NCBI RefSeq assembly: GCF_017599305.1
Contig: NZ_JAGFWR010000005.1
Location: 1-64,000, forward strand
Origin: Micromonospora antibiotica
Lineage (GTDB): Bacteria > Actinomycetota > Actinomycetes > Mycobacteriales > Micromonosporaceae
Direction of reading: 5' to 3'
Length of the DNA stretch: 64,000 nt
Under the pieces are notes generated by a model. It searched no databases and was not told the DNA's origin. It was given only the letters and a program-made list of their open reading frames with translations. Of this stretch, positions 7,765 through 16,640 are shown piece by piece. Within the stretch, counting starts at the first letter, position 1. Each line of letters begins with the position of its first letter. The translations under genes and the position numbers were made by a program.

Positions 7765-9078
7765 TCAGCCCACCACCGGCACGAGGATCGCCAGCAGCAG
7801 GTAGGCGGTGGGTACGGCGAACAGGATCGAGTCCAACCGGTCCATCAGGCCACCGTGCCCCGGCAGCAGGGTGCTCATGTCCTTCACGCCGAGGTCCCGT
7901 TTGATCATCGACTCGGCGAGGTCGCCCAGCACCGCCGCGCCGGAGACCGCCATCCCGAACACCGCACCCCACCAGGGCGCCACGTCGAAGAGCAGCCAGA
8001 TCAGCAGGGCACTGCCGAGCGCTGCGGCGGCGACCGAGCCGGCGAACCCCTCCCAGGATTTCTTCGGGCTGATCCTGGGTGCCATCGGGTGCCTACCGAA
8101 GGACACCCCGGCGGCGTACCCGCCGGTGTCGGAGAGCACCACGCCGACCACGGTGACCAGCACCCGCAGGTGGCCGTCGCCCGGAGCCGCCGCGAGCATC
8201 GCCGCGAAACCACCCAGGAACGGCACGTAGACCGCGATCAGGGTGGCCGCGGTGATGTCCCGTTGGAAGCCGGCCGGGCCGTCACCCAGCCGCCAGACCA
8301 TCGCGCCCAGCACGGTGACCAGCAGCCCCAGGCTCAGCGCGTCCGGCCCGGCGAACCAGGCCAACCCGATGGTGAGCACGCCACCGGCGAGCAGCGGCAC
8401 CAGCGGCGGGTGGGCGCCGCTGCGCCGGACCGCGCGGGTCATCTCCCAGATGCCCACCCCGATCGCGCCGGCCAGCACGGCCAGAAAGCCGGGCAGGAAG
8501 AAGAAGAGCGGCACCAGGACCAACGCGCCGAGCCCCAGCCCGACACCGATGGCGGCCGGCAGGTTACGGCCGGCCCGCCCGGTCGCCGGCAGTGGGGTGG
8601 CCGGCCGGTCGGCACTGGCCCGCCGCCGGCCCCGGAACCGTCGACCGGCCGGTGGCTCCGGATCCGCCTCGGCATCGGGCGACGGCAAGCGCGACCCGGT
8701 GCCGCCGTCGTCACCGACCGGGACGAACTGGGGGGTCGGCAGGTCGCCGTCGCGCACCGGCGTCAGGTGCGCGGTCGGGGCGTCGTCGTCGCGCACCGCG
8801 GCGAACTGCGCGGTCGAGGCGTCGTCGGCGAGCGGCCCGCCCGGGTGATCGGCACCGAAGAGGTCACCGACCGGTTCGTCGTACGGCCCGCCGTTCGGCT
8901 CGTCGTGGCCACGCACCGGTGGCCGGAGCGGGGCCTGCGGCCCGGCCGACAATCCGGGGCCGGACTGCCGGGGCGACCACGGTTCGACCTCCCGTTCCGG
9001 CCAGGGCAGGGCCGGGGGACGGTCGGACCGCTCCCAGCCACGGGGCTCGGTGCCGCTGTAGGGGTCGAGGGGGGACAT
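7765..9078 (-). CDS. cdsA: Phosphatidate cytidylyltransferase
   Basis: Encodes 437 residues from ATG at 9078 (a GTG lies one codon earlier). It makes CDP-diacylglycerol from phosphatidate and CTP. The C-terminal signature is complete: SPKKSWEGFAGS, then LGDLAESMIKRDLGVKD, then LPGHGGLMDRLDS. About eight hydrophobic segments precede and surround it. The first 170 or so residues are a long, charged, disordered extension (PTAHLTPVRDGD, PTPQFVPVGDDG) not found in short enterobacterial CdsA but common in actinomycetes. It follows frr after a terminator-containing gap of 258 bases. Confidence 0.95.
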   Translation of the reverse strand: MSPLDPYSGTEPRGWERSDRPPALPWPEREVEPWSPRQSGPGLSAGPQAPLRPPVRGHDEPNGGPYDEPVGDLFGADHPGGPLADDASTAQFAAVRDDDAPTAHLTPVRDGDLPTPQFVPVGDDGGTGSRLPSPDAEADPEPPAGRRFRGRRRASADRPATPLPATGRAGRNLPAAIGVGLGLGALVLVPLFFFLPGFLAVLAGAIGVGIWEMTRAVRRSGAHPPLVPLLAGGVLTIGLAWFAGPDALSLGLLVTVLGAMVWRLGDGPAGFQRDITAATLIAVYVPFLGGFAAMLAAAPGDGHLRVLVTVVGVVLSDTGGYAAGVSFGRHPMAPRISPKKSWEGFAGSVAAAALGSALLIWLLFDVAPWWGAVFGMAVSGAAVLGDLAESMIKRDLGVKDMSTLLPGHGGLMDRLDSILFAVPTAYLLLAILVPVVG

Positions 9079-9284
9079 CACGCACCGGACGAGGGTGCGA
9101 GTGCCACCACATGACGCAAGACCACAACCATCCCCTACCCGCGTGACTACTTCCGGTTGACCGGCCCGACGACCGATCGATCCCCGCCGTTCACCGCCCG
9201 GTGGCCAGGAATCCTGCCGAGCCTACTGCACCGGCCAGCCGGGCACGGTGGACGTCGGCACGGCGGTCCGGCCGACGGACGACG

Positions 9285-9330
9285 ACGGCACCGGCGCTGC
9301 CTCCGCAGAGCGGTGACGCGCCGGTGCCGT
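9285..9330 (-). terminator. Terminator downstream of frr
   Basis: ACGGCACCGGCGC (9285-9297) and GCGCCGGTGCCGT (9318-9330) form a 13-bp perfect stem; the 20-nt loop has an inner CCGC/GCGG stem. It starts 10 bases after the frr stop codon (9340) in the direction of transcription, so it should end or attenuate the frr transcript before cdsA. Confidence 0.75.
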
Positions 9331-9339
9331 GGGCCGGGC

Positions 9340-9897
9340 TCAGACTTCGAGCAACTCCGACTCCTTGTGCTTGACCAGCTCGTCGACCATGGCGACGTAA
9401 CGCTGAGTCATGTCGTCGAGTTCCTTCTCGGCGCGGCGGCCGTCGTCCTCGCCGACCTCACCGTCCTTGACCAGGCGGTCCAGCTCTTCCTTGCCCTTGC
9501 GGCGGACGTTGCGGACCGCCACCTTGGCCTCCTCGCCCTTGTGCCGAGCCACCTTGATCATCTCGCGGCGACGTTCCTCGGTCATCTGCGGGAGCAGGAT
9601 GCGCAGCTGGTTGCCCTCGTTGTTCGGGTTCAACCCCAGGTCGGAGTCGCGGATCGCCTTCTCCATGGCGTTGATCTGCGAGTTGTCGTACGGCTTGATG
9701 ATGGCCATGCGCGGCTCCGGCACCCCGATGGACGCCATCTGGGGCAGCGGGGTCGGCGTACCGTAGTAGTCGATGATGACCTTGGAGAACATGGCGGCGT
9801 TGGCGCGACCGGTACGGATGGCGCCGAACTCCTCCTTGGCGTGCTCGACCGCACGCTCCATCTTCTCCTCGGCCTCGAGGAGGGTGTCGTCGATCAC
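9340..9897 (-). CDS. frr: Ribosome recycling factor
   Basis: Encodes 185 residues, the standard length. With EF-G it splits post-termination ribosomes. The full family pattern is present: N-terminal [57 protein letters not shown] and C-terminal [21 protein letters not shown] at 9897 has AGGAG five bases upstream. It follows pyrH by 84 bases, the usual pyrH-frr pairing, and ends at a strong hairpin. Confidence 0.97.
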   Translation of the reverse strand: MIDDTLLEAEEKMERAVEHAKEEFGAIRTGRANAAMFSKVIIDYYGTPTPLPQMASIGVPEPRMAIIKPYDNSQINAMEKAIRDSDLGLNPNNEGNQLRILLPQMTEERRREMIKVARHKGEEAKVAVRNVRRKGKEELDRLVKDGEVGEDDGRRAEKELDDMTQRYVAMVDELVKHKESELLEV

Positions 9898-9981
9898 CGG
9901 TCTCCTCGCCTCCTTCTGTTGCTCGTCGTGGGCTGAAGCTGCTGCTCTGGTGCGGAGGACCGCTCTGGTCGCCGGGACCGG

Positions 9982-10749
9982 TCAGGCGGTGATCAGCGTA
10001 CCGATCGTGTCGCCGCCGACGGCCCGGATGATCGTGTCCTCGCCCTGGGCGCCGAAGACCAGCATCGGCAGCCCGTTCTCCATGCAGAGGCTGAACGCCG
10101 CCGCGTCGGCCACCCGCAGGTTGCGTTGCAACACCTCGGAAAAGGTGATCGAGTCGAACTTGCTGGCGGCCGGGTCGATCCGCGGGTCGGCGCTGTAGAC
10201 GCCGTCCACGCCGTTCTTGCTCATCAGCACCACGTCGGCGCGGATCTCCAGCGCCCGCTGGGCGGCCACCGTGTCGGTGGAGAAGTACGGCATCCCGGCA
10301 CCCGCACCGAAGATCACCACGCGTCCCTTCTCCAGGTGCCGGATCGCCCGCAGCGGAATGTACGGCTCGGCGACCTGGGCCATCGTGATCGCGCTCTGCA
10401 CCCGCGTCTCGATGCCCTCCTTCTCCAGGAAGTCCTGCAACGCCAGGCAGTTCATCACCGTGCCCAGCATGCCCATGTAGTCGGCGCGGGCCCGGTCCAT
10501 GCCGCGCTTCTGCAACTCCGCCCCACGGAAGAAGTTGCCGCCGCCGACCACCACGGAGACCTGCACACCACGGCGGACCACGGTGGCGATCTGCCGGGCG
10601 ATGGCCTGCACGACGTCCGGGTCGACACCGATCGCCCCACCGCCGAAGACCTCACCCGAGAGCTTCAGCACCACCCGGCGGGCTCGGCCGGCCGGCGGCG
10701 CCGTCGGGTCGTCCGCCTCCAGGCTCCGGTCGTTCACAACCTGTGTCAT
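9982..10749 (-). CDS. pyrH: UMP kinase
   Basis: Encodes 255 residues. It phosphorylates UMP to UDP in pyrimidine nucleotide synthesis. The amino-acid-kinase fold shows [14 protein letters not shown] at about residues 24-37, [27 protein letters not shown] and [14 protein letters not shown] short polar N-terminal extension of about 22 residues precedes the core, as in other actinobacteria. It lies downstream of tsf, but two stable hairpins separate them, so pyrH-frr probably has its own promoter in 10750-10820. Confidence 0.96.
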   Translation of the reverse strand: MTQVVNDRSLEADDPTAPPAGRARRVVLKLSGEVFGGGAIGVDPDVVQAIARQIATVVRRGVQVSVVVGGGNFFRGAELQKRGMDRARADYMGMLGTVMNCLALQDFLEKEGIETRVQSAITMAQVAEPYIPLRAIRHLEKGRVVIFGAGAGMPYFSTDTVAAQRALEIRADVVLMSKNGVDGVYSADPRIDPAASKFDSITFSEVLQRNLRVADAAAFSLCMENGLPMLVFGAQGEDTIIRAVGGDTIGTLITA

Positions 10750-10820
10750 CCGCCCCGCCCCTCCCGCGTGCGCGTCGACCGCGCCGCGTCACCGCGTACC
10801 TGCCCGTTGCCGACCCTATG

Positions 10821-10870
10821 CGACGAGGAGGCCGCGGTGCCTGTCGCGTACACCTGCGGCCTCCTCGTCG
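10821..10870 (-). terminator. Second hairpin downstream of tsf
   Basis: CGACGAGGAGGCCGC (10821-10835) and GCGGCCTCCTCGTCG (10856-10870) are exact complements; the loop also has GGTG/CACC pairing. It lies between tsf and pyrH, after the stem at 10882-10912, giving two consecutive terminators on the minus strand. Confidence 0.7.
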
Positions 10871-10881
10871 GCGTTGCGTGC

Positions 10882-10912
10882 CCGTCCGGGTGCGGCACGC
10901 GCGCCCGGACGG
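10882..10912 (-). terminator. Terminator directly after tsf
   Basis: CCGTCCGGGTGCG (10882-10894) pairs with CGCGCCCGGACGG (10900-10912) over 13 positions with one G-T pair and a 5-nt loop. It begins 7 bases after the tsf stop codon (10920) in the direction of transcription. Confidence 0.75.
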
Positions 10913-10919
10913 TGGCGGC

Positions 10920-11747
10920 TCAGGCCTGGCCGACCTCGAACCGGACGAAGCGGGTCACCTCGATGCCGGCCTCGGCCAGCACCTGCTTGACGGTCTTCTT
11001 GTTGTCGGAGACCGACGCCTGCTCGATCAGGACGTAGTCCTTGAAGAAGGCGTTCACCCGACCCTCGACGATCTTCGGCAGGGCCGCTTCGGGCTTGTTC
11101 TCCTCGCGGGCGGTCTGCTCGGCGATGCGCCGCTCGGACTCGACGACCTCGGCCGGCACCTCGTCACGGGTGACGTACTTCGGCCGCATCGCGGCGATCT
11201 GCATGGCGGTGCCCCGGGCGTCGGCGTCGCCGGCCTCGTCGGTCTTGCCGCTGTACTCCACCAGCACACCGACGGCCGGCGGCAGGTCCTGGCTCTTGCG
11301 GTGCAGATAGACCGCGACGGTGCCGTCGAGCTTGGCGAAGCGGTTGAGCACCAGCTTTTCGCCGATCTTGGCGGACTGCTCCTGGATCAGGTCGGCGACG
11401 GTCTTGCCGTCCAGCTCGGTGGCGAGCAGCTCCTCGGCGGTGCCGACGCCGCTGCGCTCACCGTGCTCGACCAACTGCTGGGCCAGCGCGACGAACGCGT
11501 CGGTCTTGGCCACGAAGTCGGTCTCGCAGTTGAGCTCCAGCAGCGCCTTGCCGGAGTGCGCGACGAGGCCGTTGGCGGCGGTCCGGCCGGCCCGCTTGCC
11601 GACGTCCTTGGCGCCCTTGACGCGCAGGATCTCGACGGCCTTGTCGAAGTCGCCCTCAGCCTCGGTGAGCGCCTTCTTGCAGTCCATCATGCCGGCGCCG
11701 GTGAGGTCGCGGAGCTTCTTGACGTCCGCGGCGGTGAAGTTGGACAT
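10920..11747 (-). CDS. tsf: Elongation factor Ts
   Basis: Encodes 275 residues starting [19 protein letters not shown] at ATG 11747; an upstream in-frame extension is low-complexity and lacks a ribosome site. EF-Ts exchanges GDP for GTP on EF-Tu. Family landmarks are [18 protein letters not shown], the EF-Tu-contacting [10 protein letters not shown], and the C-terminal [13 protein letters not shown]. It follows rpsB by 86 bases, the near-universal rpsB-tsf pair, and is followed by two hairpins. Confidence 0.97.
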   Translation of the reverse strand: MSNFTAADVKKLRDLTGAGMMDCKKALTEAEGDFDKAVEILRVKGAKDVGKRAGRTAANGLVAHSGKALLELNCETDFVAKTDAFVALAQQLVEHGERSGVGTAEELLATELDGKTVADLIQEQSAKIGEKLVLNRFAKLDGTVAVYLHRKSQDLPPAVGVLVEYSGKTDEAGDADARGTAMQIAAMRPKYVTRDEVPAEVVESERRIAEQTAREENKPEAALPKIVEGRVNAFFKDYVLIEQASVSDNKKTVKQVLAEAGIEVTRFVRFEVGQA

Positions 11748-11833
11748 GACTCTCTCTTCGGGTGTTGAGTCTGCGGTGGGTGGTCTGGGATGCCGGCTAC
11801 CCGGAACAGGCCGGATGCGCCCGGCGGTACGGG

Positions 11834-12736
11834 TCACTCGGCGTTGGCGGCCGCCGGCTGCTCGGCCGGCTTCTGCTCGGCGGCGGGCTGCTCGGCGGCG
11901 GCAGGCTCGGCGGCCGGCTGCTCGTCGGCGGCGGGCTGCTCGTCGGCCTTCTTCGGCTCCAGCAGCTCACGCTCCCACTCGGTCAGCGGCTCGTCGCTGC
12001 CGACCTGACCCGCCTCCGGCTTCTCGTCGCCACCACGACGACGGCCGGACCGGGCGATCAGACCGTCGGCGACGGCGGCGGCCACCACCCGGGTCAGCAG
12101 CTCGGCGGAGCGGATCGCGTCGTCGTTGCCCGGGATCGGGAAGTCGACCTCGTCCGGGTCGCAGTTGGTGTCCAGCACCGCGATCACCGGGATGCCCAGC
12201 TTGCGGGCCTCGTCGACGGCGATGTGCTCCTTCTTGGTGTCGACGATCCAGACCGCGGCCGGGAGCTTCTGCATGTCCCGCAGGCCACCAAGGGTCTTGG
12301 TGAGCTTGGTCTTCTCGCGGAACAGCTGCAGGGTCTCCTTCTTGGTGTAGCCGGCGGCGGTGCCGGTCAGGTCACCGAGCGCCTCCAGCTCCTTCATCCG
12401 CTGGAGCCGCTTGTACACCGTCTGGAAGTTGGTCAGCATGCCACCGAGCCAGCGGTGGTTGACGTACGGCTGGCCGACCCGGGTGGCCTGCTCGGAGATG
12501 GCCTCCTGAGCCTGCTTCTTGGTGCCGACGAACAGGATGCTGCCGCCCTCGGCCACCGTGTTGCGCACGAAGTCGTACGCCTTCTCGATGTAGTCGAGGG
12601 TCTGGCGCAGGTCGATGATGTAGATGCCGTTGCGCTCGGTCATGATGAAGCGCTTCATCTTCGGGTTCCAGCGCCGGGTCTGGTGCCCGAAGTGGACACC
12701 GCTCTCCAGCAGCTGACGCATGGTCACGACGGCCAT
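11834..12736 (-). CDS. rpsB: 30S ribosomal protein S2
   Basis: Encodes 300 residues from ATG 12736 ([20 protein letters not shown]) with AGGAG upstream. The core carries [26 protein letters not shown] and [20 protein letters not shown]. The last 60 or so residues are an acidic Ala/Glu/Pro tail (repeats of ADEQPAA and AEQPA) beyond the bacterial core, a feature of actinobacterial S2. It heads the rpsB-tsf operon. Confidence 0.97.
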   Translation of the reverse strand: MAVVTMRQLLESGVHFGHQTRRWNPKMKRFIMTERNGIYIIDLRQTLDYIEKAYDFVRNTVAEGGSILFVGTKKQAQEAISEQATRVGQPYVNHRWLGGMLTNFQTVYKRLQRMKELEALGDLTGTAAGYTKKETLQLFREKTKLTKTLGGLRDMQKLPAAVWIVDTKKEHIAVDEARKLGIPVIAVLDTNCDPDEVDFPIPGNDDAIRSAELLTRVVAAAVADGLIARSGRRRGGDEKPEAGQVGSDEPLTEWERELLEPKKADEQPAADEQPAAEPAAAEQPAAEQKPAEQPAAANAE

Positions 12737-13207
12737 GGTGGGGTACTCCTCAAGATCCCTGGTTGTCACGCCCGGCCGGTGGCCGGGCGTCCTGGTGCCT
12801 GGTCGCCGGCCCATGGTGGGCCCGAAGGAGATCGGGACCAGGGAGGCCGTCGCCCCACGACGAGACGTGGAGAGGGCACGCGAGGTCGACCGCCGAGGCG
12901 GTCGCCAAGAGGCCAGTGTACGCCCCCGCCCTGCCACCCGACCCCCGCCCCACCATCCAGCCGCGCATCCGGTTCCCGCTCCCGGCTCCCGGCTCCCGGC
13001 TCCCGGCTCTCGGGTCCCAGCTCCCGGTCTCGGGTCTCGGGGCTCAGCTCCCGGGTCCCGGGTTGGATCGGGCGGGTGCCGAGGTGTCGGCAGGCGACGG
13101 GGGTCCAGCGGGTCGGCGAGGGTGACGGTTCTCCGCAGACCGCCGTTCGACGGGCGGTCCGGGGGGCGCGGTTCAGGGGGGTGGTTCAGGGACGGTCCGG
13201 GGGCGGT
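12737..13207 (-). promoter_or_regulatory. rpsB upstream region: leader hairpins and candidate -10
   Basis: No gene is present. On the minus strand a TACACT hexamer (12915-12920) is a plausible -10, without a good -35, which would give a leader of about 170 bases. Within the leader are a perfect 8-bp dyad CGACCGCC/GGCGGTCG (12887-12904) and a 10-bp stem ACGCCCGGCC/GGCCGGGCGT (12768-12790) whose end is about 30 bases before the rpsB start. The second stem could act as an attenuator or an S2-binding structure; that is inference. Bases 12974-13065 are a degenerate 7-bp tandem array of CCCGGCT units. Confidence 0.5.
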
Positions 13208-14353
13208 TCAGCGGGCGGCGAGGGCAGCGGCGAGGAAGAGGACCAGCCCGACGGTGAGGTAGGCGGTCGGCGGGCGCAGCCAGCCCCGGGCCCCGTCGGT
13301 CATCGCCAGGCCACCGGTGCGCAGCCCGTACAGGCCGCCGGCGAAGACCGGCAACCCGATCACCAGGAAGATGCCCACGACGACGTGCGACGCCGAGACC
13401 GGGTCACCGGTGAGTCCGTGCAGCAGCACCCGCAGCGCGGGAACCTCGAAGACCAGGGCCGACAACCCCAGCAGCACCGCCAGGGCCGGCCGCCGGGTGC
13501 GGTACACGCCCTCCGAGGTCGGGCCACCCGTGCGGTACGCCCCGTCCGGGCTGGCCAGGTCGTCCACCCGCGGCGTGACCGGCGCCATCGGGCCGGTCGG
13601 CACCTCCAGGGGGGAGGGCTCCGCCGGTCGGGTGGGTTCGACGATCGGGTAGTTGCCCAGCGCCGCCGGCCGGACCGGATCGGTCCCCGCCACCGGGCCG
13701 ACCCCGCTGACCCCCAACAGGCCGGAATCGGCGGTGAACCGGCCGGTGCCACTGTCACCGCTGCCGAGCCGACCACCCCCGGTACCACCCAACCGGCCCG
13801 TACCGGTATCGCCGACACGCCGGCCGATGCCGGTGTCGGACAAGCGGCCGGTACCGGTGTCGGACAGCCGGCCGGTACCGGTGTCGCCAACGCCCCGGCC
13901 GATACCGGTGTCGGACAGGCGGCCGGTGCCGGTGTCGCCCACGCCCCGCACCGGGATGCCGCCGATCGGGCCCGCACCGGTGTCCCCGAGCGGGCCGACG
14001 CCACTGACTGCGGCCTCGCGGGCGGCGCGTCGACCCACCCGGTCACCGGGCAGTTCGCCGGAGACATCCGGGTCGTCCCGGCGGGACCGGGTCGGCCGGT
14101 ATCCGGTGCTCTCACCCCCGGCGGCACCCAAGGGATCAGCCGTGTCGAGGCGTCCCGAGTCGAAACGGCTGGCGTCCCCGTGCCGGCCTTCCTCGGCAGC
14201 TCGTTGGTCGGGGGTGCGGGCCTCGTCGTCGCGCCGGCGCACCCCGCTCGCCGTCCGCCAGTCGGAGTCGTCGTACGCGCGTTCCCGGCCGGCCGGGTAC
14301 CAGCGTGACTCCTGATCTTCGGGGTAGCTCCGTCGTGCGTCCACGTCCGGCAC
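13208..14353 (-). CDS. Repeat-rich protein with C-terminal membrane segments
   Basis: Encodes 381 residues if it starts at GTG 14353; GTG 14344 is an alternative and neither has a clear ribosome site. Further upstream the frame is antisense to yraN. The N-terminal 110 residues are charged and polar. The middle is a run of near-repeats such as [14 protein letters not shown], about eight copies of an S/GDTGTGRL unit. The C-terminal 110 residues have three hydrophobic segments ([55 protein letters not shown]). I do not recognise the family. It is probably a membrane protein with a disordered cytoplasmic arm. It lies between rpsB and the divergent yraN. Confidence 0.7.
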   Translation of the reverse strand: MPDVDARRSYPEDQESRWYPAGRERAYDDSDWRTASGVRRRDDEARTPDQRAAEEGRHGDASRFDSGRLDTADPLGAAGGESTGYRPTRSRRDDPDVSGELPGDRVGRRAAREAAVSGVGPLGDTGAGPIGGIPVRGVGDTGTGRLSDTGIGRGVGDTGTGRLSDTGTGRLSDTGIGRRVGDTGTGRLGGTGGGRLGSGDSGTGRFTADSGLLGVSGVGPVAGTDPVRPAALGNYPIVEPTRPAEPSPLEVPTGPMAPVTPRVDDLASPDGAYRTGGPTSEGVYRTRRPALAVLLGLSALVFEVPALRVLLHGLTGDPVSASHVVVGIFLVIGLPVFAGGLYGLRTGGLAMTDGARGWLRPPTAYLTVGLVLFLAAALAAR

Positions 14354-14497
14354 CGTATGCGACCGACCCGCCCGGCGCCATTCGCAGGTCGTACCGGCAG
14401 ACGGGACCGATCGGACGGGTCGACGGACGATCGCCGGCCACCCCCGGGAGCAGGGCATCAGCAGATCACATAGCAGGTCTGGGCCTTGATCGTCCGC

Positions 14498-14525
14498 TCG
14501 TCCACAGGGCGTCGAGTTGTCCACA
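14498..14525 (+). promoter_or_regulatory. Pair of DnaA-box-like sites upstream of yraN
   Basis: TCGTCCACA (14498-14506) and TTGTCCACA (14517-14525) lie in the same orientation with 19 bp between their starts. TTGTCCACA is the preferred actinomycete DnaA box. They sit in the intergenic region between the divergent genes starting at 14353 and 14579. They could make yraN-comM-dprA responsive to DnaA or merely titrate it; neither is shown. Confidence 0.5.
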
Positions 14526-14578
14526 GGTGCGGCCTCGGATGTCGCGCCCACCCCCGCCCCACCCGCAGCCTGACGGGC

Positions 14579-14938
14579 ATGACGAAGCGGAACCAGGCGA
14601 TCGGCGCGTACGGCGAGAGGTGCGCCGTACGGCATCTGATCGGGGCCGGGCTGCGCCCGGTGGCCCGTAACTGGCGCTGCCGTGAAGGTGAGATCGACGT
14701 CATCGCGTGGGACGGCCCGGTCCTCGCCTTCTGCGAGGTGAAGACCCGACGCGGCGACGCCTACGGCAGCCCCGCCGAGGCGGTCGTCCCGGCCAAGGCC
14801 CGACGGCTGCGGGGGCTCGCCGCCCGCTGGCTGGCCGAGACCGGGACGACCACCGACGAGGTGCGTTTCGACGTCCTGTCGGTCCGGTTGCCGCCGGCCG
14901 GTCCGGCGCAGGTCGAGCACCTCAAGGGGGCCTTCTGA
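14579..14938 (+). CDS. yraN: YraN (UPF0102) family nuclease-fold protein
   Basis: Encodes 119 residues, normal for the family, from ATG 14579 ([20 protein letters not shown]). The restriction-endonuclease-like core [21 protein letters not shown] holds the metal-binding D...E-x-K residues in its second half. The gene neighbourhood yraN-comM-dprA is conserved in bacteria and suggests a role in DNA handling, but no reaction is firmly assigned. Its TGA overlaps the ATG of the following small ORF by one base. Confidence 0.9.
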   Translation: MTKRNQAIGAYGERCAVRHLIGAGLRPVARNWRCREGEIDVIAWDGPVLAFCEVKTRRGDAYGSPAEAVVPAKARRLRGLAARWLAETGTTTDEVRFDVLSVRLPPAGPAQVEHLKGAF

Positions 14939-15123
14939 TGATCCCGACCCGCCACCGCGCCCGGCCGGCCCTGGCCCGTCACCGCGCCCGGCCGGCCCCG
15001 ACTGGCCACCGCGCCCGGCCAGCCCTGGCCCGTCACCGCGCCCGGCCGGCCCTGGCCCGTCACCGCGCCCGTCGGGTCATCCGGCACCACGCCGGGCGGC
15101 CGGGGGCAGGGGTGGCACGGTGA
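14938..15123 (+). CDS. Small ORF of nine-residue HRARPALAR repeats (putative)
   Basis: A 61-codon frame starts at ATG 14938, sharing its A with the yraN stop (TGATG), and ends at TGA 15121-15123, which overlaps the comM GTG at 15120 (GTGA). Its body is four to five copies of a 27-bp DNA repeat, read as RHRARPALA units, then [16 protein letters not shown]. The product would be strongly basic, with about one third Arg and His. The joins at both ends are what translational coupling would look like. The repeat could equally be an expansion that happens to stay open in high-GC DNA. Confidence 0.35.
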   Translation: MIPTRHRARPALARHRARPAPTGHRARPALARHRARPALARHRARRVIRHHAGRPGAGVAR

Positions 15124-16640
15124 GCTACGCCAAGGTGCACGCGGTCGGCCTGGTGGGGGTCACCGGCCACCTGGTCGAGGTGGAGGCGGACCTCTCCCCC
15201 GGGCTACCGGCCGTGGTCATCTCGGGGCTGCCGGACACCGCCCTGCACGAGGCCCGGGACCGGGTCCGCGCCGCCGTGGTCAACTCCGGCCAGCGCTGGC
15301 CCAACCGCCGGATCACCCTCAACCTGCTTCCCGCCACGCTCCCCAAGTACGGCTCGGCGTTCGACCTGGCCATCGCGGTCGCCCTGCTCGGTGCCGCCGG
15401 TGAGCTGCCGCTGCTGCCGATGGAGGGGGTGGTGGTCCTGGGCGAGTTGGGGCTCGACGGCACCGTCCGCCCGGTCCGCGGCGTGCTGCCGATGGTCACC
15501 GCGGCGGTACGCGCCGGGCTGGGCCGGGTGGTCGTGCCGGTGGGAAACGCGGCGGAGGCGGCGGTGATCCCGGGGGTGAAGGTGCGCGCCGTCGACACCC
15601 TGCACCGGCTCGTCGCCTTCGTCCGGGACGGCGCTCCCCTGCTGGAGCCGCCGCCGGCTGCTCCCGCCGGGACGCCGTCCGGGCCGGATCTCGCCGACGT
15701 CGCCGGGCAGGGGCTGGGCCGGCGGGCGTTGGAGGTGGCGGCGGCCGGCGGGCACCACCTCTGTCTGCTGGGGCCGCCCGGCGCCGGCAAGACGATGCTC
15801 GCCGAGCGGCTGCCGTCGATCCTGCCGGAGCTCGACGACGAGGCCGCGTTGGAGGTCACCGCACTGCACTCGATCGCCGGCACGCTGCCACCGGACGGCC
15901 GGTTGCTGCGTCGGCCGCCCTTCCAGGCACCCCACCACTCGGCGACCGTGCCGTCGCTGGTCGGCGGCGGCTCGGGGCTGGCCCGGCCGGGCGCGGTGTC
16001 GCTGGCCCACCGGGGGGTGCTCTTTCTCGACGAGGCAGCCGAGTTCAGCAAAGGAGCCCTGGAGGCGCTGCGCCAACCGTTGGAAAGTGGGCAGGTCCAT
16101 CTCACCCGGGCCCGGGGCAGCACCCGTTACCCGGCCCGGGTTCAGTTGATCATGGCGGCCAATCCCTGCCCCTGCGCGAAGCCCGGTGGCGACTCGCTCT
16201 GCGAGTGCAGTCCGCTGGTGCGACGGCGCTACCTCGGCCGGCTCTCCGGTCCCCTGCTCGACCGGATCGACGTACAGGTCAGGGTGCTGCCGGTACGGGC
16301 GGCCGAACTGATGGGCGTCGACCCGGACGGCGAACCGTCGGCGGTGGTCGCCGCCCGGGTGGCGGTGGCGCGCGCGGCTGCCGCCGAACGGTGGGCCCCG
16401 GTCGGGCACCGGCTCAACGCGGAGGTGCCGGGCCCGCTGCTGCGCCGACCACCGTGGCGGCTCGCCGCCCAGGCCACCGCCGAACTACGGGGGCGGCTCG
16501 ACCGGGGCTCGCTCTCGGCCCGGGGCTTCGATCGCATCATCCGGCTCGCCTGGACGATCGCCGATCTTGACGGCCGGCCACGGCCCGATCTTGAGGACGT
16601 CCGGGAGGCCACCGGCCTGAGAACGGGGGAGGAAGTGTGA
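15120..16640 (+). CDS. comM: YifB/ComM family Mg-chelatase-like AAA+ ATPase
   Basis: Encodes 506 residues, the family length, from GTG 15120 with CAGGGG upstream. The N-terminal domain (GLPDTALHEARDRVRAAVVN, LPKYGSAFDLAIAVALL) is typical of YifB. The ATPase core has Walker A GPPGAGKTMLAERL at about residue 220, Walker B VLFLDEAAEF, and the zinc-like CPCAKPGGDSLCEC. Homologous ComM is a hexameric helicase that promotes branch migration during natural transformation and recombination. The gene overlaps dprA by four bases, so the two are translationally coupled. Confidence 0.93.
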   Translation: MSYAKVHAVGLVGVTGHLVEVEADLSPGLPAVVISGLPDTALHEARDRVRAAVVNSGQRWPNRRITLNLLPATLPKYGSAFDLAIAVALLGAAGELPLLPMEGVVVLGELGLDGTVRPVRGVLPMVTAAVRAGLGRVVVPVGNAAEAAVIPGVKVRAVDTLHRLVAFVRDGAPLLEPPPAAPAGTPSGPDLADVAGQGLGRRALEVAAAGGHHLCLLGPPGAGKTMLAERLPSILPELDDEAALEVTALHSIAGTLPPDGRLLRRPPFQAPHHSATVPSLVGGGSGLARPGAVSLAHRGVLFLDEAAEFSKGALEALRQPLESGQVHLTRARGSTRYPARVQLIMAANPCPCAKPGGDSLCECSPLVRRRYLGRLSGPLLDRIDVQVRVLPVRAAELMGVDPDGEPSAVVAARVAVARAAAAERWAPVGHRLNAEVPGPLLRRPPWRLAAQATAELRGRLDRGSLSARGFDRIIRLAWTIADLDGRPRPDLEDVREATGLRTGEEV

